Assembly: GCA_963705155.1 (NCBI GenBank)
Contig: CAVPJC010000017.1
Location: 186,001 to 250,000, forward strand
Direction of reading: 5' to 3'
Length of the DNA stretch: 64,000 nt
Origin: CAVPJC01 sp963705155
Lineage (GTDB): Bacteria > Chloroflexota > Anaerolineae > Anaerolineales > UBA4823
A model generated the notes under the pieces. That model was given only the letters and a program-made list of their open reading frames with translations, searched no databases and was not told where the DNA came from. Of this stretch, positions 1 to 8,929 are shown one piece after another. Made by a program: the position numbers and the translations under genes. Every line of letters begins with the position of its first letter. The first letter of the stretch is position 1.

Positions 1-759
1 GATGACCGCCACCAGCCCGGGGGGCACATCAGGACGCAGCTGACGCAGATCGGGCAGCGGGTCATTGAGGTGCATCATCATCAGCGTCATCGCCAAATCG
101 GCTTCGAAAGGCGGGCGGCCGCTGACCGCCTCAAAGAGCGTGACGGCCAGGGAGTACTGGTCGGAGCGCGGATCCGGCATCTCGCCGCGGATCAATTCTG
201 GCGGCAGATACAGGGCAGTCCCGATCACGGCGCCAGTGGCTGTGTGTTTCTCGCCGCCGGTGATCTTGACGATGCCAAAGTCCATCAGGATGGCCTGGTT
301 GTGGACATCGATCATGATGTTGGCCGGCTTGATATCGCGGTGCACCAGGCCGCGCAGGTGTGCAGAGCCGGCGGCATCGCAAATATTGACGATATAGCCG
401 ATGACTTCATTCAGCGGCATGCGCCGGTTGGTCCGATTAAACCTGCGCATGCGCTCTTGCAGCGTCTCGCCGGCCACGAATTCCTGCACCATGTAGTACA
501 GATCGTTATCGTGATTGAAGTCAAAGACCTGGACGATGTTCGGATGCCGGAGCTTGGCGACAGCCGCGGCTTCTTCTTCGAAACGCACCACAAATTTGGG
601 ATCATCAGCCAGATGAGCGTGGATCATCTTCAACGCCACCACGCGCTTCAAATTGGGGTCATACGCTTTGTAAACAGCCGACATACCCCCCTGGCCAAGG
701 ATATCATCTATGCGGTAACGTCCACCCAGAGTTTGTCCGATCCAACTCGGACGGGTCAT
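1..759 (-). CDS. Serine/threonine protein kinase, N-terminal kinase domain (cut by window edge)
   Basis: The minus strand is open from an ATG at 759 through the window edge at 1, giving 253 codons of a Hanks-type (PknB-like) kinase domain. Visible motifs in order are the glycine loop (GQGGMSAVYK), the catalytic loop LVHRDIKPAN, the DFG metal site (MDFGIVK) and the activation/substrate segment up to a region resembling subdomain XI. The protein would phosphorylate Ser/Thr residues in the cytoplasm; in this family a membrane segment and sensor domains often follow, but that part lies outside the window. The start is supported by a GGGAGG ribosome site about 8 bases upstream and a consensus promoter further up. 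No frameshift is seen. Confidence 0.93.
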   Translation of the reverse strand, partial: MTRPSWIGQTLGGRYRIDDILGQGGMSAVYKAYDPNLKRVVALKMIHAHLADDPKFVVRFEEEAAAVAKLRHPNIVQVFDFNHDNDLYYMVQEFVAGETLQERMRRFNRTNRRMPLNEVIGYIVNICDAAGSAHLRGLVHRDIKPANIMIDVHNQAILMDFGIVKITGGEKHTATGAVIGTALYLPPELIRGEMPDPRSDQYSLAVTLFEAVSGRPPFEADLAMTLMMMHLNDPLPDLRQLRPDVPPGLVAVI

Positions 760-819
760 AGAATAGTCCTCCCGGTAATGAACTTTCAATTAAAGAGTAA
801 TATTACTAAAGATGTGTGG

Positions 820-847
820 ATTATATCTTACCAAAAGTGGGTGTCAA
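820..847 (-). promoter_or_regulatory. Sigma-70-type promoter of the kinase gene
   Basis: On the minus strand TTGACA (842-847) is followed after 16 bases by TATAAT (820-825). Transcription would begin near 813, leaving a leader of about 54 bases with a GGGAGG ribosome site before the kinase ATG at 759. Both hexamers are perfect consensus. Confidence 0.8.
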
Positions 848-941
848 GGAGATGCGTATTTTAAGTTGGCTTAAGCGTCGAGGAGCATTCATTCAGCTGA
901 TCAAAGGATGGCGCCAGGCGTGTTGTTGGATTCCCCTGATC

Positions 942-2574
942 TCATTTTTGAGCGCATATCGCATGCGTCGCACAAATATTGACAAATTTCAGGCGCCCAT
1001 CTTCGGCTGAGATGATATAACTGGCGTCCTCAACCGCCGGCAGGCTTGTGCCAAAGTAGTGGTTGAAAATCAACCGGAAGCTGTTTACCGGGGTTATCGA
1101 AGACGGTATCGTACCACTCGCATCCATGCCGGGCAGATAGTATGCATTCAGGATGGGATAGAGCAATTTCATTCTTTCTTCTTCGGTGGGCTGCAGGTTG
1201 CCATAGGCCCGGCTGCTGTGATCCCCCTGCAGGATGATGATCGGTTGTGGATCGCTCTTCCTGAGAATTTCGTCAATCACATTCAGGGCCAGCTTGTTCA
1301 TGTAAATCACCTGGTCACGGTACATTTCCGGCTTCCAGGGCTCGGTGGAAACGCCGTCCAGCAGCGTATAGGGGTCAACGCCGATCCTTTTCTCGCCGTT
1401 CGGGCCGAAGACATAAGGCGCGTGCGGGGAAAGCACATGGGCATAAATAAAATAATTGCCATCCTGGTCGGCAAATTTTGGAAGGTTGGAAAGTGCGTAT
1501 TGTATTCTCAAACGGTGATCATCGAACATGGACTGCATGGGAACATAGTCTTTGCCCTGCAGGTTCAGGTAAATTTTCCCGAGGGTGGTATCCAGCAGCA
1601 TCAACTCAAAGGCAGCCTGGGGATTAAAATCGCTCACATCCGCCGATTTTTCAAAATGATCCGCCGATTTTAATACTGATCCGCTTATAACCATTGTCAA
1701 AATTGACAATTTGATAGTCCAGACTTTTCAAATAAGCGCTGACCCGGTTTTGCTGAACCAGAACACTCAGAGCATCCTTCAACACTTCTTCGTCGGTGAT
1801 CGGTTCACCCTGATTGATGTTCTCCAAAAACGGAGTGATATGGGTCATGTTCAAAGCAGACGAAATCGAATAAACCGTTTCGGCGTAGTTCGAGCGGCTG
1901 ACTTTTGCAATATAGAAGCCTCGATCTTCCAGGGCCTGGATGAACTCAGAGTTATCATAGCCGTACAACTCCTGGAGGACATCCTGGCGGGTGTATCCAT
2001 CCAAAATAATGTAATAGATATCAGGCAGCGCCTCTTTGGCGGGAGTTTCCCCGGCCTGCAATTCGTAAACGCCGCTGCTCCGCCACAGTTGTTCGTTCAA
2101 ACCATCGATCCTGGCGTCAACCTTCGAGTAATCGTTGGAATATGTGTACATCGTGTATAGCGGAAACACAATCAGGATGGCTCCAACAATGTTTAAATAA
2201 TTGGACAGGGTTGCGCAATCCTTCAGCCGGCGGAGAACCCAATAGGAAAGGAAAACAAACAACAATACCCAGGCTACCAACAGGATGATACTCAGGCCCT
2301 GCGAATCCGGCAGTTACTTTACTCATTAAGAGATCGAGATGACCATACAAGAAAAACATCATCACCGCCAGGGTCACCAGCAGGGCTGCGCGAAACGGTC
2401 GTGCACCACCCGGCGGAGAGCGAAAGCCAGCAAACTCACGACCAGCAGGGATATCACCAGGGAGCGGATTGCCGCGAAACCCACATGGGCGATGTTTTGT
2501 GACAATGGCGCCAGAACGGCGTAGATGGCAAATAAAAATGGATGCAGGATCAAACTGCTTTTGGTTTTTGGCAT
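942..2574 (-). CDS. Membrane-anchored sulfatase-like hydrolase, frameshifted paralog of the upstream gene
   Basis: Three reading frames must be joined to restore one protein of about 540 residues parallel to the intact gene just upstream. The N-terminal part (MPKTKSSLIL at 2574) carries hydrophobic segments, interrupted near 2395 and again near 2290. The middle frame contains the metal-site motif DIYYIILDGY and a Ser/Thr-rich nucleophile region. After a further break near 1695 the C-terminal frame continues with SPHAPYVFGPNGEK and the second metal motif IIILQGDHSS. This is the alkaline-phosphatase/sulfatase fold used by LTA-synthase-like and phosphoethanolamine-transferase-like enzymes; the substrate is unknown. 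It starts 10 bases after the paralog's stop, so the two form an operon. The breaks are single-base events and may be sequencing errors. Confidence 0.75.
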
Positions 2575-2584
2575 AGACCATCCA

Positions 2585-4225
2585 TTATTGCGAGCCGCCT
2601 GGATATTGTGCCTGGAGCAGATCGGTAACATCAATAAAGTCGTAGGGTTTGTAAACGTACGTATAATAAGCTTTGTTCTCGAGCAGCGGGTAATCCAGGC
2701 CAAAATATTGGGTCAGGAGCAGCCGAAAGGTGTTGACCGGCGTCATATCGGGCGATAGGCGTTCGTAGTTCTGGTCGTAGAAATAATAGGCATTGAGAAT
2801 AGACATTCTTTCACGGATATCCGTATTTTCCAGGTTGTTCCAATCCAACTGCAAGCCTGGCCCGTGATCTCCCTGGATAATCACAATGGCGGGGCGCCCC
2901 TCCTGGCGAAGAATTTTTTCTAACTCGGGGATCAGGCTTGTGGTAAGGTAGGCAGCCTGGTCGCGGTAACCCTGAATGAATCGATCTCGTTCGGCTCCCA
3001 CCAACACTTTATCCACATAATTAAAAGTAAACCTGCGGTCTTGCGGGGCCGGTTCGCCATTTGCAGAAAACACGAATGGAGGGTGCGGGGCCATCAAGTG
3101 AGCAAAAACGAGTTGGGGACGAGCCGGGTCCGGGCGCCGGTACAGGTTGCCGAGCATAAAGCGCAGGTGATCCCGGTGCAAATCAAAGAGAGACCGTCCT
3201 GTGACGATGCGGGCCAGGTCGGGAAGCGGTGTAATCCCCAGCAGCTCACTTTGATACCCGCTGAAGACCCAGGCCTGCGGGGAAAGATACTCATCGGCGC
3301 TGGAAATATCGGTTAAATCGTATTCGTCTGCAAAAGTAACCACCTGGTAGCCATATGATCTGAGGATGGCGAACAATCGATTCTGCTCAACCATGATTTC
3401 GAGCGGCAAGGTATCGCTTACCTCTGCACCCCATTGACCCAGATCATCCAGGTACATAAAGTTCAAAGAAGAAGCCAGCGATAACTCCGTCCAGGCATAA
3501 TTGGATTGGCTTTGCGAGGCGATGTAGAAACCGGCCTGATCCAGATAGGAATAAAACCCGGATAAATCGGCCTGATAGTATTGTTCTAAAATATCCTGCC
3601 TGCCAAAGCCATCCAGGATAATGTAATAAATATCCGGTAGATTCCCCGGGGCTGCCTGGCTTGCCGGATGACCGGCCTGGGCTGATGCCGTTTTCCATTC
3701 AGCGACGAAATTTTCAATCTGGCCCGCCGGCCGGCGCAATGTATTACGGATTAAATTCCCCACCACCAGGGTGACGGCGATGACGGCCACCACGTTCAGA
3801 TATTTGCTGGCAAAGCGCAAATCCTTTGGGTATTTAAAGACCACCCACAGGGCAAACAGCAAGAACGCCGCCCATAGGGCCAGCCAGAGCGTATCTGAGA
3901 AATCGCCTCGCAGGAGGTAATCCGCCTGGTCCAACAAACCCAACTGGGATGCAACGAAAGAGGCCGAGTTTCTGACATGGCCATAGGAAAAGAAAAGCAC
4001 ACAAAACAATCCAGTCAGCAAGGCCGATTTGTGAATATTGTTGGTTAATCGGTGGAATACAAACCAGATCAGGAGCACCAGAAGCACAATCACCGCCAGG
4101 GCCCCGGCTAATTCCCGGAAACGAAGCTGGTCCATATTGAATACGTACAACGCCAGCGCAGGATAGATGGCAATCAAAACGGGGTAGATCAAATTGAGAC
4201 GCTTGCGCTGGATGATTTCACGCAT
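2585..4225 (-). CDS. Membrane-anchored sulfatase/alkaline-phosphatase-fold hydrolase
   Basis: An intact protein of about 546 residues. The first 180 residues hold several membrane segments, followed by an outside-facing catalytic domain. Metal-binding motifs are DIYYIILDGFGRQD and VIIQGDHGPG; a Ser/Thr stretch (YAWTELSLASSLN) is where the nucleophile of the alkaline-phosphatase superfamily would lie; AHLMAPHPPFVF resembles the family's His motif. Such proteins act at the outer face of the membrane on phosphate or sulfate esters, often in polymer or lipid modification. I prefer the start MREIIQRKR at 4225; a GTG at 4252 is an in-frame alternative. A tandem frameshifted paralog follows 10 bases downstream. 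The exact reaction cannot be told from sequence. Confidence 0.85.
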   Translation of the reverse strand: MREIIQRKRLNLIYPVLIAIYPALALYVFNMDQLRFRELAGALAVIVLLVLLIWFVFHRLTNNIHKSALLTGLFCVLFFSYGHVRNSASFVASQLGLLDQADYLLRGDFSDTLWLALWAAFLLFALWVVFKYPKDLRFASKYLNVVAVIAVTLVVGNLIRNTLRRPAGQIENFVAEWKTASAQAGHPASQAAPGNLPDIYYIILDGFGRQDILEQYYQADLSGFYSYLDQAGFYIASQSQSNYAWTELSLASSLNFMYLDDLGQWGAEVSDTLPLEIMVEQNRLFAILRSYGYQVVTFADEYDLTDISSADEYLSPQAWVFSGYQSELLGITPLPDLARIVTGRSLFDLHRDHLRFMLGNLYRRPDPARPQLVFAHLMAPHPPFVFSANGEPAPQDRRFTFNYVDKVLVGAERDRFIQGYRDQAAYLTTSLIPELEKILRQEGRPAIVIIQGDHGPGLQLDWNNLENTDIRERMSILNAYYFYDQNYERLSPDMTPVNTFRLLLTQYFGLDYPLLENKAYYTYVYKPYDFIDVTDLLQAQYPGGSQ

Positions 4226-4380
4226 GGTGTGGATTGGGGGCAAGCAAATCACAGGGATAAAATGTTTGTGCCGGCATCAATAGGATAGGCTGCAAGTATT
4301 GTAATCCAAGTGCCCGGCAGTATATCGTTCCTGGCGTTTACAAATTTGTTATGCACTGGCCTTGAATTTGAAAAACCCTC

Positions 4381-4443
4381 TTGACAGGTTTGTTTTCGCA
4401 TAGTATCCTATGACTATACTAACTTCTATAGAGACACTATACT
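4381..4443 (+). promoter_or_regulatory. Promoter and probable operator region of the Rrf2-family gene
   Basis: TTGACA at 4381-4386 and a TATCCT at 4404-4409 (17-base spacing) form one possible promoter; TATACT at 4438-4443 is a second -10 placed 13 bases before the ATG at 4457, with no ribosome site between. The octamer ACTATACT occurs at 4413-4420 and again at 4436-4443, 23 bases apart. The segment from 4413 to 4433 closely matches one upstream of pstS, which suggests a shared operator, perhaps for the Rrf2 protein itself. Confidence 0.5.
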
Positions 4444-4456
4444 TTCAATAAATCCT

Positions 4457-4921
4457 ATGCGACTATCCAAACGCGGTGAATACGGCCTGCGGGCCATGAT
4501 CGACCTGGCAACCTGGAGATCAGAAAACGGCGTCATCCAGATCAAAGAGATTGCCCAGCGCGAGAAAATTCCAGCCAAATTTCTGGAGCAGATCCTGCTC
4601 AGCCTCAAAAACGCCGGGCTGCTCAACAGCAAGATGGGCATCGGTGGAGGCTACCACCTGGCCAGACCCGCCGATCAGATCACCCTGGGCCAGATTGTAC
4701 GGGTGTTGGATGGTCCCCTGGCGCCCATCCGCTGCGTCAGCCAGATCGCTTATGAGCCTTGCGGCTGCCCGGATGAGCAGACCTGCGGCCTGCGCCTGGT
4801 GATGTTCGATGTGCGCAAGGCGATTTCAGATATCCTGGATCAGACATCACTGGCCGATGTCGCACTGCGCGTCGACAAAGTTCGCGGGCTGCTGGAACTG
4901 GGCGGCAGTTCCAGTGAATAG
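4457..4921 (+). CDS. Rrf2-family transcriptional regulator with a four-cysteine segment
   Basis: A 154-residue protein with the Rrf2 winged-helix N-terminus (MRLSKRGEYGLRAM), the recognition helix region IPAKFLEQILLSLKNAGLL, and the wing GIGGGYHLARP. Residues about 93-109 carry four cysteines (C-x8-C-x-C-x4-C), the region where IscR, NsrR and related members bind an Fe-S cluster or sense redox or nitrosative stress; CymR members lack them. It could therefore be a cluster-dependent sensor, though the spacing differs from the classical C-x5-C-x5-C. It stands 126 bases upstream of the pst operon in the same direction, and both have a similar upstream motif. A regulatory link to phosphate uptake is inferred, not known for this family. 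Confidence 0.9.
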   Translation: MRLSKRGEYGLRAMIDLATWRSENGVIQIKEIAQREKIPAKFLEQILLSLKNAGLLNSKMGIGGGYHLARPADQITLGQIVRVLDGPLAPIRCVSQIAYEPCGCPDEQTCGLRLVMFDVRKAISDILDQTSLADVALRVDKVRGLLELGGSSSE

Positions 4922-4960
4922 GCGGCCGGTTTAGAGAAGAAGAACCAGGGCTCCTCGAGA

Positions 4961-5013
4961 GTTATATATTTTTACCACTAAAGTATATAACTACACTAGA
5001 CTTTATAGACTAT
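4961..5013 (+). promoter_or_regulatory. Inverted repeat and Rrf2-gene-like motif upstream of pstS
   Basis: A perfect 8-base inverted repeat, GTTATATA (4961-4968) and TATATAAC (4984-4991), is followed by ACTACACTAGACTTTATAGA (4990-5009), which aligns with the 4413-4433 segment upstream of the Rrf2 gene with few changes. The block ends 38 bases before the pstS ATG, which has a strong AAGGAGG ribosome site. It is likely to contain the pst promoter and a regulator site; which protein binds is not shown by sequence. Confidence 0.5.
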
Positions 5014-5047
5014 CGGAATCAACGCCTTTACTCCAAAAGGAGGGAAC

Positions 5048-6040
5048 ATGAACACCCAAACCCGTTTTCGAAATATCCTCTCCATTGTTATCTTGGCAGC
5101 CCTATTCCTGGCGGGCTGCGGCAGCCCTGCCTCGCCTTCCGGGCAGCAGAACGCCGCCCCGGCGGACACTGAGCTGAAAGGCACCATCGCCGTATCGGGC
5201 GCATTTGCGCTCTACCCGATGATGCAGCGCTGGGCGGAAGAATTTGGCAAGCTGCACCCGGACGTATTTTTTGATGTGTCTGCCGGCGGGGCCGGCAAAG
5301 GCATGTCGGATGCGCTGGCAGGCGCCGTGGATATCGGCATGGTTTCGCGCGAAGTCACCCCGGAAGAGGAAGCAAAAGGCGCGTACTGGGTGCCGGTCGT
5401 CAAAGATGCGGTCTTCCCGATGGTCAATGCCAGCAACCCGGTTCTGCAAGATTTAATGAAGAAGGGCGTCACCCAGGAGCAGTTCATCGGCGTGTATATC
5501 ACCGGCGAAATCAAAACCTGGGGCCAGCTTGTCGGGCGGCCCGAGATCAGCGATGAAATTCACGTCTACACCCGCTCCGATGCCGCCGGCGCACCCGAGG
5601 TATGGGCCAAGTACCTGGGCAACAAAAAGCAGGAAAACCTGCTGGGCGTGGGCGTCAATGCCGATCCCGGTCTGCTGGACGCCGTGATCAAGGATCCGCT
5701 GGGGATGGGTTATAACAACCTGGGCTACGCGTACGACAATGCCAGCGGCCTGCCGGTCGCCGGGGCGACCGTGCTGCCCGTCGATCAGAATCAAAACGGC
5801 CTGGCTGATCCCGATGAAATCCTGGAAACCAAGGCCGAGGCGGTTGAGATGGTTGCCACAGGCAAATATCCCTCCCCGCCCGCTCGCCCGCTCAACCTGG
5901 TGACCAATGGCAAGCCGACCGGACTGGTGCAGGCATTCATCCAATGGGTGCTGGTAGACGGTCAAAAATTCGTCGGCGAGGCTGGCTATGTCACGCTGCC
6001 GCCAGACCAGATCCAGGCTGCGCTCGATAAGGTCCAGTAG
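5048..6040 (+). CDS. pstS: Phosphate ABC transporter substrate-binding lipoprotein
   Basis: A 330-residue PstS-like periplasmic-binding protein anchored as a lipoprotein: the signal peptide ends in LFLAGC with the lipid-bearing Cys at residue 24. The mature part begins with GTIAVSGAFALYPMMQRW, the oxyanion-binding loop typical of PstS, and continues with FDVSAGGAGKGMSDALAGAVDIGMVSR split over the second binding loop, and YTRSDAAGAPEVW, matching the TRxxxSGT-type site. It captures inorganic phosphate outside the membrane and delivers it to PstC/PstA. The start has an excellent AAGGAGG site. A strong hairpin separates it from pstC, a usual arrangement allowing excess binding protein. No phoU or phoR is present nearby, so another oxyanion cannot be fully excluded. 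Confidence 0.92.
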   Translation: MNTQTRFRNILSIVILAALFLAGCGSPASPSGQQNAAPADTELKGTIAVSGAFALYPMMQRWAEEFGKLHPDVFFDVSAGGAGKGMSDALAGAVDIGMVSREVTPEEEAKGAYWVPVVKDAVFPMVNASNPVLQDLMKKGVTQEQFIGVYITGEIKTWGQLVGRPEISDEIHVYTRSDAAGAPEVWAKYLGNKKQENLLGVGVNADPGLLDAVIKDPLGMGYNNLGYAYDNASGLPVAGATVLPVDQNQNGLADPDEILETKAEAVEMVATGKYPSPPARPLNLVTNGKPTGLVQAFIQWVLVDGQKFVGEAGYVTLPPDQIQAALDKVQ

Positions 6041-6066
6041 CATGAATTGGACAAATATTTAGAACA

Positions 6067-6100
6067 ATAGACCTGGCGGGCAATTGCCCATCAGGTCTAT
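6067..6100 (+). terminator. Stem-loop between pstS and pstC (attenuator or mRNA stabiliser)
   Basis: ATAGACCTG (6067-6075) pairs with CAGGTCTAT (6092-6100), and inside it GGGCAATTGCCC (6078-6089) is itself a perfect palindrome. There is no T-run, so partial termination or 3' protection of the pstS message is more likely than full termination. Confidence 0.65.
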
Positions 6101-6121
6101 CGAATTTATTGACAAAGAACA

Positions 6122-7102
6122 ATGCAGACAGACCTCTCCACTACCACAGGACGGACACGGCAAGGCCAAAAAACGCTTCAGAAGCGGCGGAACAGAGACC
6201 AGCTATCCGCAAAGGTCTTCTATCTGCTATCAATACTGCCCCTGCTGCTTGGATTAGCGATCCTGATTGCTTTGATCCAGCGCTCGTGGCCCATCCTGGA
6301 AGGCAGGAGCATTGCAGACCTGCTGTTAGGCCGCACCTGGCTGCCCACCCAGGGCCAATTTGGTTTCTACCCTTTCATCGTGGGAACCGTGTGGGTCACC
6401 ACAGTGGCCATGCTGCTGGCGGTCCCGCCCTGCCTGCTGACCGCCATCTTTCTGGCAGAGTATGCCAGACCTGCACTGCGTTCCATTATGAAGCCGCTGC
6501 TCGATTTGCTGGCTGCCATTCCATCTGTAGTTTACGGTGTGTGGGGCATGGTCGCGATTGTGCCGTGGGTGCAGGCGATTGGCCCGAAAATCGACCAGGC
6601 GTTGGGATTTATCCCGTTTTTCAACAACAGCAACAACCCGACCGGTTTCAGCATCCTGTCCGGCGGAATTGTGCTGGCGGTGATGGTAGCGCCTTTCATT
6701 ATCTCGGTAACCTACGAAATTCTGCTCACCGTACCGCACGGGGCGCGGGAGGCTTCACTGGCGGTGGGCGCCACACGCTGGCAAACCATACGCCATGCAG
6801 TCATCCCGCAGGCGCTGCCAGGCATCATCGCGGGGGTGGTGCTGGGATCATCGCGCGCCCTGGGTGAGACCATGGCGGTGCTGATGGTGGTGGGCAACGT
6901 GGCCAAGGTGCCATCCTCCATTTTTGATGCGGCCTACCCGCTGCCAGCCTTGATTGCCAACAACTACGGCGAGATGATGTCCATCCCGCTCTACGACGCC
7001 GCCCTGCTGGGGGCCGCCTTGATCCTCCTGCTGGTGGTGCTGATCTTCAATATCATTTCCACCCTGGTTCTGCGCCACGTCATCCGGAGGCCCCTGATAT
7101 GA
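6122..7102 (+). CDS. pstC: Phosphate ABC transporter permease PstC
   Basis: A 326-residue inner-membrane permease of the PstC type. After a basic cytoplasmic N-terminus (residues 1-35) come about six membrane segments. The hallmark coupling-loop sequence LTVPHGAREASLAVGATRWQ, read around residues 200-220, is the EAA motif that contacts the ATPase. FGFYPFIVGTVWVT and IPSVVYGVWGM are typical PstC segments. It forms a heterodimeric channel with PstA and is energised by PstB. The stop codon overlaps a short 11-codon reading frame that leads into pstA. The gene is intact. Confidence 0.93.
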   Translation: MQTDLSTTTGRTRQGQKTLQKRRNRDQLSAKVFYLLSILPLLLGLAILIALIQRSWPILEGRSIADLLLGRTWLPTQGQFGFYPFIVGTVWVTTVAMLLAVPPCLLTAIFLAEYARPALRSIMKPLLDLLAAIPSVVYGVWGMVAIVPWVQAIGPKIDQALGFIPFFNNSNNPTGFSILSGGIVLAVMVAPFIISVTYEILLTVPHGAREASLAVGATRWQTIRHAVIPQALPGIIAGVVLGSSRALGETMAVLMVVGNVAKVPSSIFDAAYPLPALIANNYGEMMSIPLYDAALLGAALILLLVVLIFNIISTLVLRHVIRRPLI

Positions 7103-7130
7103 AAAAAGCACTGGCATTGAAGAAACCATC

Positions 7131-7949
7131 ATGAAGGGCTTGATGATCGCCTCTTTCCTGCTGGTTGCCGGCAGTCTGGGGTTCATCCTGGTCATCGTAA
7201 TCGTCAAGGGCCTCCCGGCTCTCAACTGGGCCATGATCTCCCAGACACCCAAAGGCGGTTTCTACCTGGGCAAAGAGGGCGGCATCCTGAACGCCATCAT
7301 CGGCTCGTTATATCTTGCCGGGGGCGGCACCCTGCTGGCGCTGGTTTTCAGCCTGCCGCTGGCGCTCTTCCTGGAGGCCTACATGCGCCGCACCTGGTGG
7401 GCAGACGTTGTGCGCCTTTCACTGGATGTTTTATGGGGCATCCCCTCCATCGTCTACGGAGCGTTTGGCTTCACAATCATGCTGGCGCTGGGTATGCGCG
7501 CCTCGTTGTTGGGCGGCATCATTGTTCTGGCGCTGCTGGAGCTGCCCATCATGACGCGTGCCATGGATGAGGTCATCCGCATGGTGCCTTTCGATTTGAC
7601 CCAGGCCTCGCTGGCGTTGGGCTCCACCCGGCTGGAAACCGCTTTGAAAGTCATCAGCCGGCAGATGCTGCCCGGTATCGTCAGCGCCATCCTGCTGGCA
7701 TTCGGGCGCGGCATCGGGGACGCCGCCTCGGTATTGTTCACTGCGGGCTACACCGACCGCATCCCCACCTCACTGCTCAGGCCGGTTGCATCCCTGCCGC
7801 TGGCGGTCTTTTTCCAGCTGGGCACACCCTTTCCTGAAGTACAACGCCGCGCCTATGCCTCGGCCTTGATCCTCACTTTCATCGTGCTGGCCATCAGCCT
7901 GAGCTCGCGCTGGCTTTCAGGCAGGCTCTCGCGCCACACCATCAAATAA
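7131..7949 (+). CDS. pstA: Phosphate ABC transporter permease PstA
   Basis: A 272-residue permease partner of PstC with about six membrane segments and its own EAA loop (FDLTQASLALGSTRLETA). GIPSIVYGAFGFTIML and ALLELPIMTRAMDEVIRMVP are conserved PstA stretches. The start is uncertain: an ATG at 7099 overlaps the pstC stop (ATGA) but opens an 11-codon frame that ends exactly over the ATG at 7131. Either this is a tiny coupling frame, or a one-base error hides a longer N-terminus beginning MKKALALKK. The downstream pstB begins 29 bases after the stop. Confidence 0.92.
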   Translation: MKGLMIASFLLVAGSLGFILVIVIVKGLPALNWAMISQTPKGGFYLGKEGGILNAIIGSLYLAGGGTLLALVFSLPLALFLEAYMRRTWWADVVRLSLDVLWGIPSIVYGAFGFTIMLALGMRASLLGGIIVLALLELPIMTRAMDEVIRMVPFDLTQASLALGSTRLETALKVISRQMLPGIVSAILLAFGRGIGDAASVLFTAGYTDRIPTSLLRPVASLPLAVFFQLGTPFPEVQRRAYASALILTFIVLAISLSSRWLSGRLSRHTIK

Positions 7950-7978
7950 TCGGAGCAGACACCGATCCAGGAAACCCT

Positions 7979-8734
7979 ATGGAAGCACACATTCAGATCA
8001 AAAACCTCAACGCCCACTACGGCGATAACCAGGCCCTCAAGGAAGTCAACCTTGAAATTCCCAGGCAGCAGATCACCGTGATCATGGGGCCTTCCGGCTG
8101 CGGCAAAACCACCCTGCTCAAAACCTTCAACCGCTTCCTGGAGCTGAACGATCACACGCACATCAAGGGACAGGTCTTGATCGATGGAGAAGATATTTAC
8201 GCCCCGGGGATGGATGTGACCGAAATCCGCAAAAGGGTCGGGCTGCTGGCGCAGCGCCCGTTCCCGCTGCCCATGTCGATCTACGATAATGTGGCTTATG
8301 GCATGCGCATCCACGATCTGGTCAAAAAGCGCCACGACCTGGATACAAAGGTGCAGCATTACCTGGAGGTTGCAGGGTTGTGGAACGAAGTGAAAGACCG
8401 GCTGCACAAACCCGCCACGGGGCTGTCGATTGGCCAGCAGCAGCGCCTGTGCCTGGCGCGCGGCCTGGCGGTGGAGCCGGAAATCTTGCTGGGCGACGAA
8501 CCCACATCGGCTCTCGACCCCATCTCAGCCCAGCATATTGAGAAACGCCTGTTCGACCTCAAACAGCAGTACACCATCGTGCTGGTCACCCACATCCTGC
8601 GGCAGGCCAAACGGCTGGCAGATTACGTGATTTTTATGTACCTGGGCGAAGTGGTGGAAGCCGGACCTGCGCAGCAGGTCTTTGAACACCCCAGAGAAGA
8701 GCGCACCCGCGCCTATCTGGAAGGCCAGTTCTAA
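7979..8734 (+). CDS. pstB: Phosphate ABC transporter ATP-binding protein
   Basis: A 251-residue ABC ATPase closely resembling PstB. Walker A is GPSGCGKTT (about residues 36-44) followed by LLKTFNRFLELN, a PstB-typical continuation; the Q-loop region reads GLLAQRPFPLPMSIYDNVAYG; the signature is LSIGQQQR; Walker B with the D-loop is ILLGDEPTSALDP; the switch His lies in VLVTHILRQAKRLAD. It hydrolyses ATP to drive phosphate import through PstC-PstA. It closes the operon and is followed by a clear rho-independent terminator. No frameshift is present. Confidence 0.95.
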   Translation: MEAHIQIKNLNAHYGDNQALKEVNLEIPRQQITVIMGPSGCGKTTLLKTFNRFLELNDHTHIKGQVLIDGEDIYAPGMDVTEIRKRVGLLAQRPFPLPMSIYDNVAYGMRIHDLVKKRHDLDTKVQHYLEVAGLWNEVKDRLHKPATGLSIGQQQRLCLARGLAVEPEILLGDEPTSALDPISAQHIEKRLFDLKQQYTIVLVTHILRQAKRLADYVIFMYLGEVVEAGPAQQVFEHPREERTRAYLEGQF

Positions 8735-8767
8735 GCGCCGGGCAAGCTCACCCGCATCGGCATCGTC

Positions 8768-8803
8768 CAGCCGGGCAGCGTCGCGCGCCCGGCTGGTTCT
8801 TTT
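8768..8803 (+). terminator. Rho-independent terminator of the pst operon
   Basis: CAGCCGGGC (8768-8776) pairs with GCCCGGCTG (8787-8795) across a 10-base loop, followed by GTTCTTTT. It lies 34 bases after the pstB stop. Confidence 0.85.
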
Positions 8804-8889
8804 CAGCAGCTCACCAAGGATCGAACACCGCATCCAAACCGGCGGTTATATTGACGGGCTGCATCCCGGTCAGGGCGGGCCAGACTGGG

Positions 8890-8895
8890 TATAAT
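8890..8895 (+). promoter_or_regulatory. -10 element of the nfeD/M48 unit
   Basis: TATAAT at 8890-8895 lies 34 bases before the ATG at 8930. No good -35 hexamer sits 16-18 bases upstream (TTGACG at 8851 is too far), so recognition may rely on an extended -10 (GGGTATAAT) or an activator. Confidence 0.5.
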
Positions 8896-8929
8896 ATACA
8901 TAAGAACAACTGCCCGATTGCGAGGTCTT

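Noticed and set aside
70..864. 264-codon open frame on the plus strand
   Set aside because: Antisense to the kinase, whose HRD and DFG motifs are clear on the minus strand.
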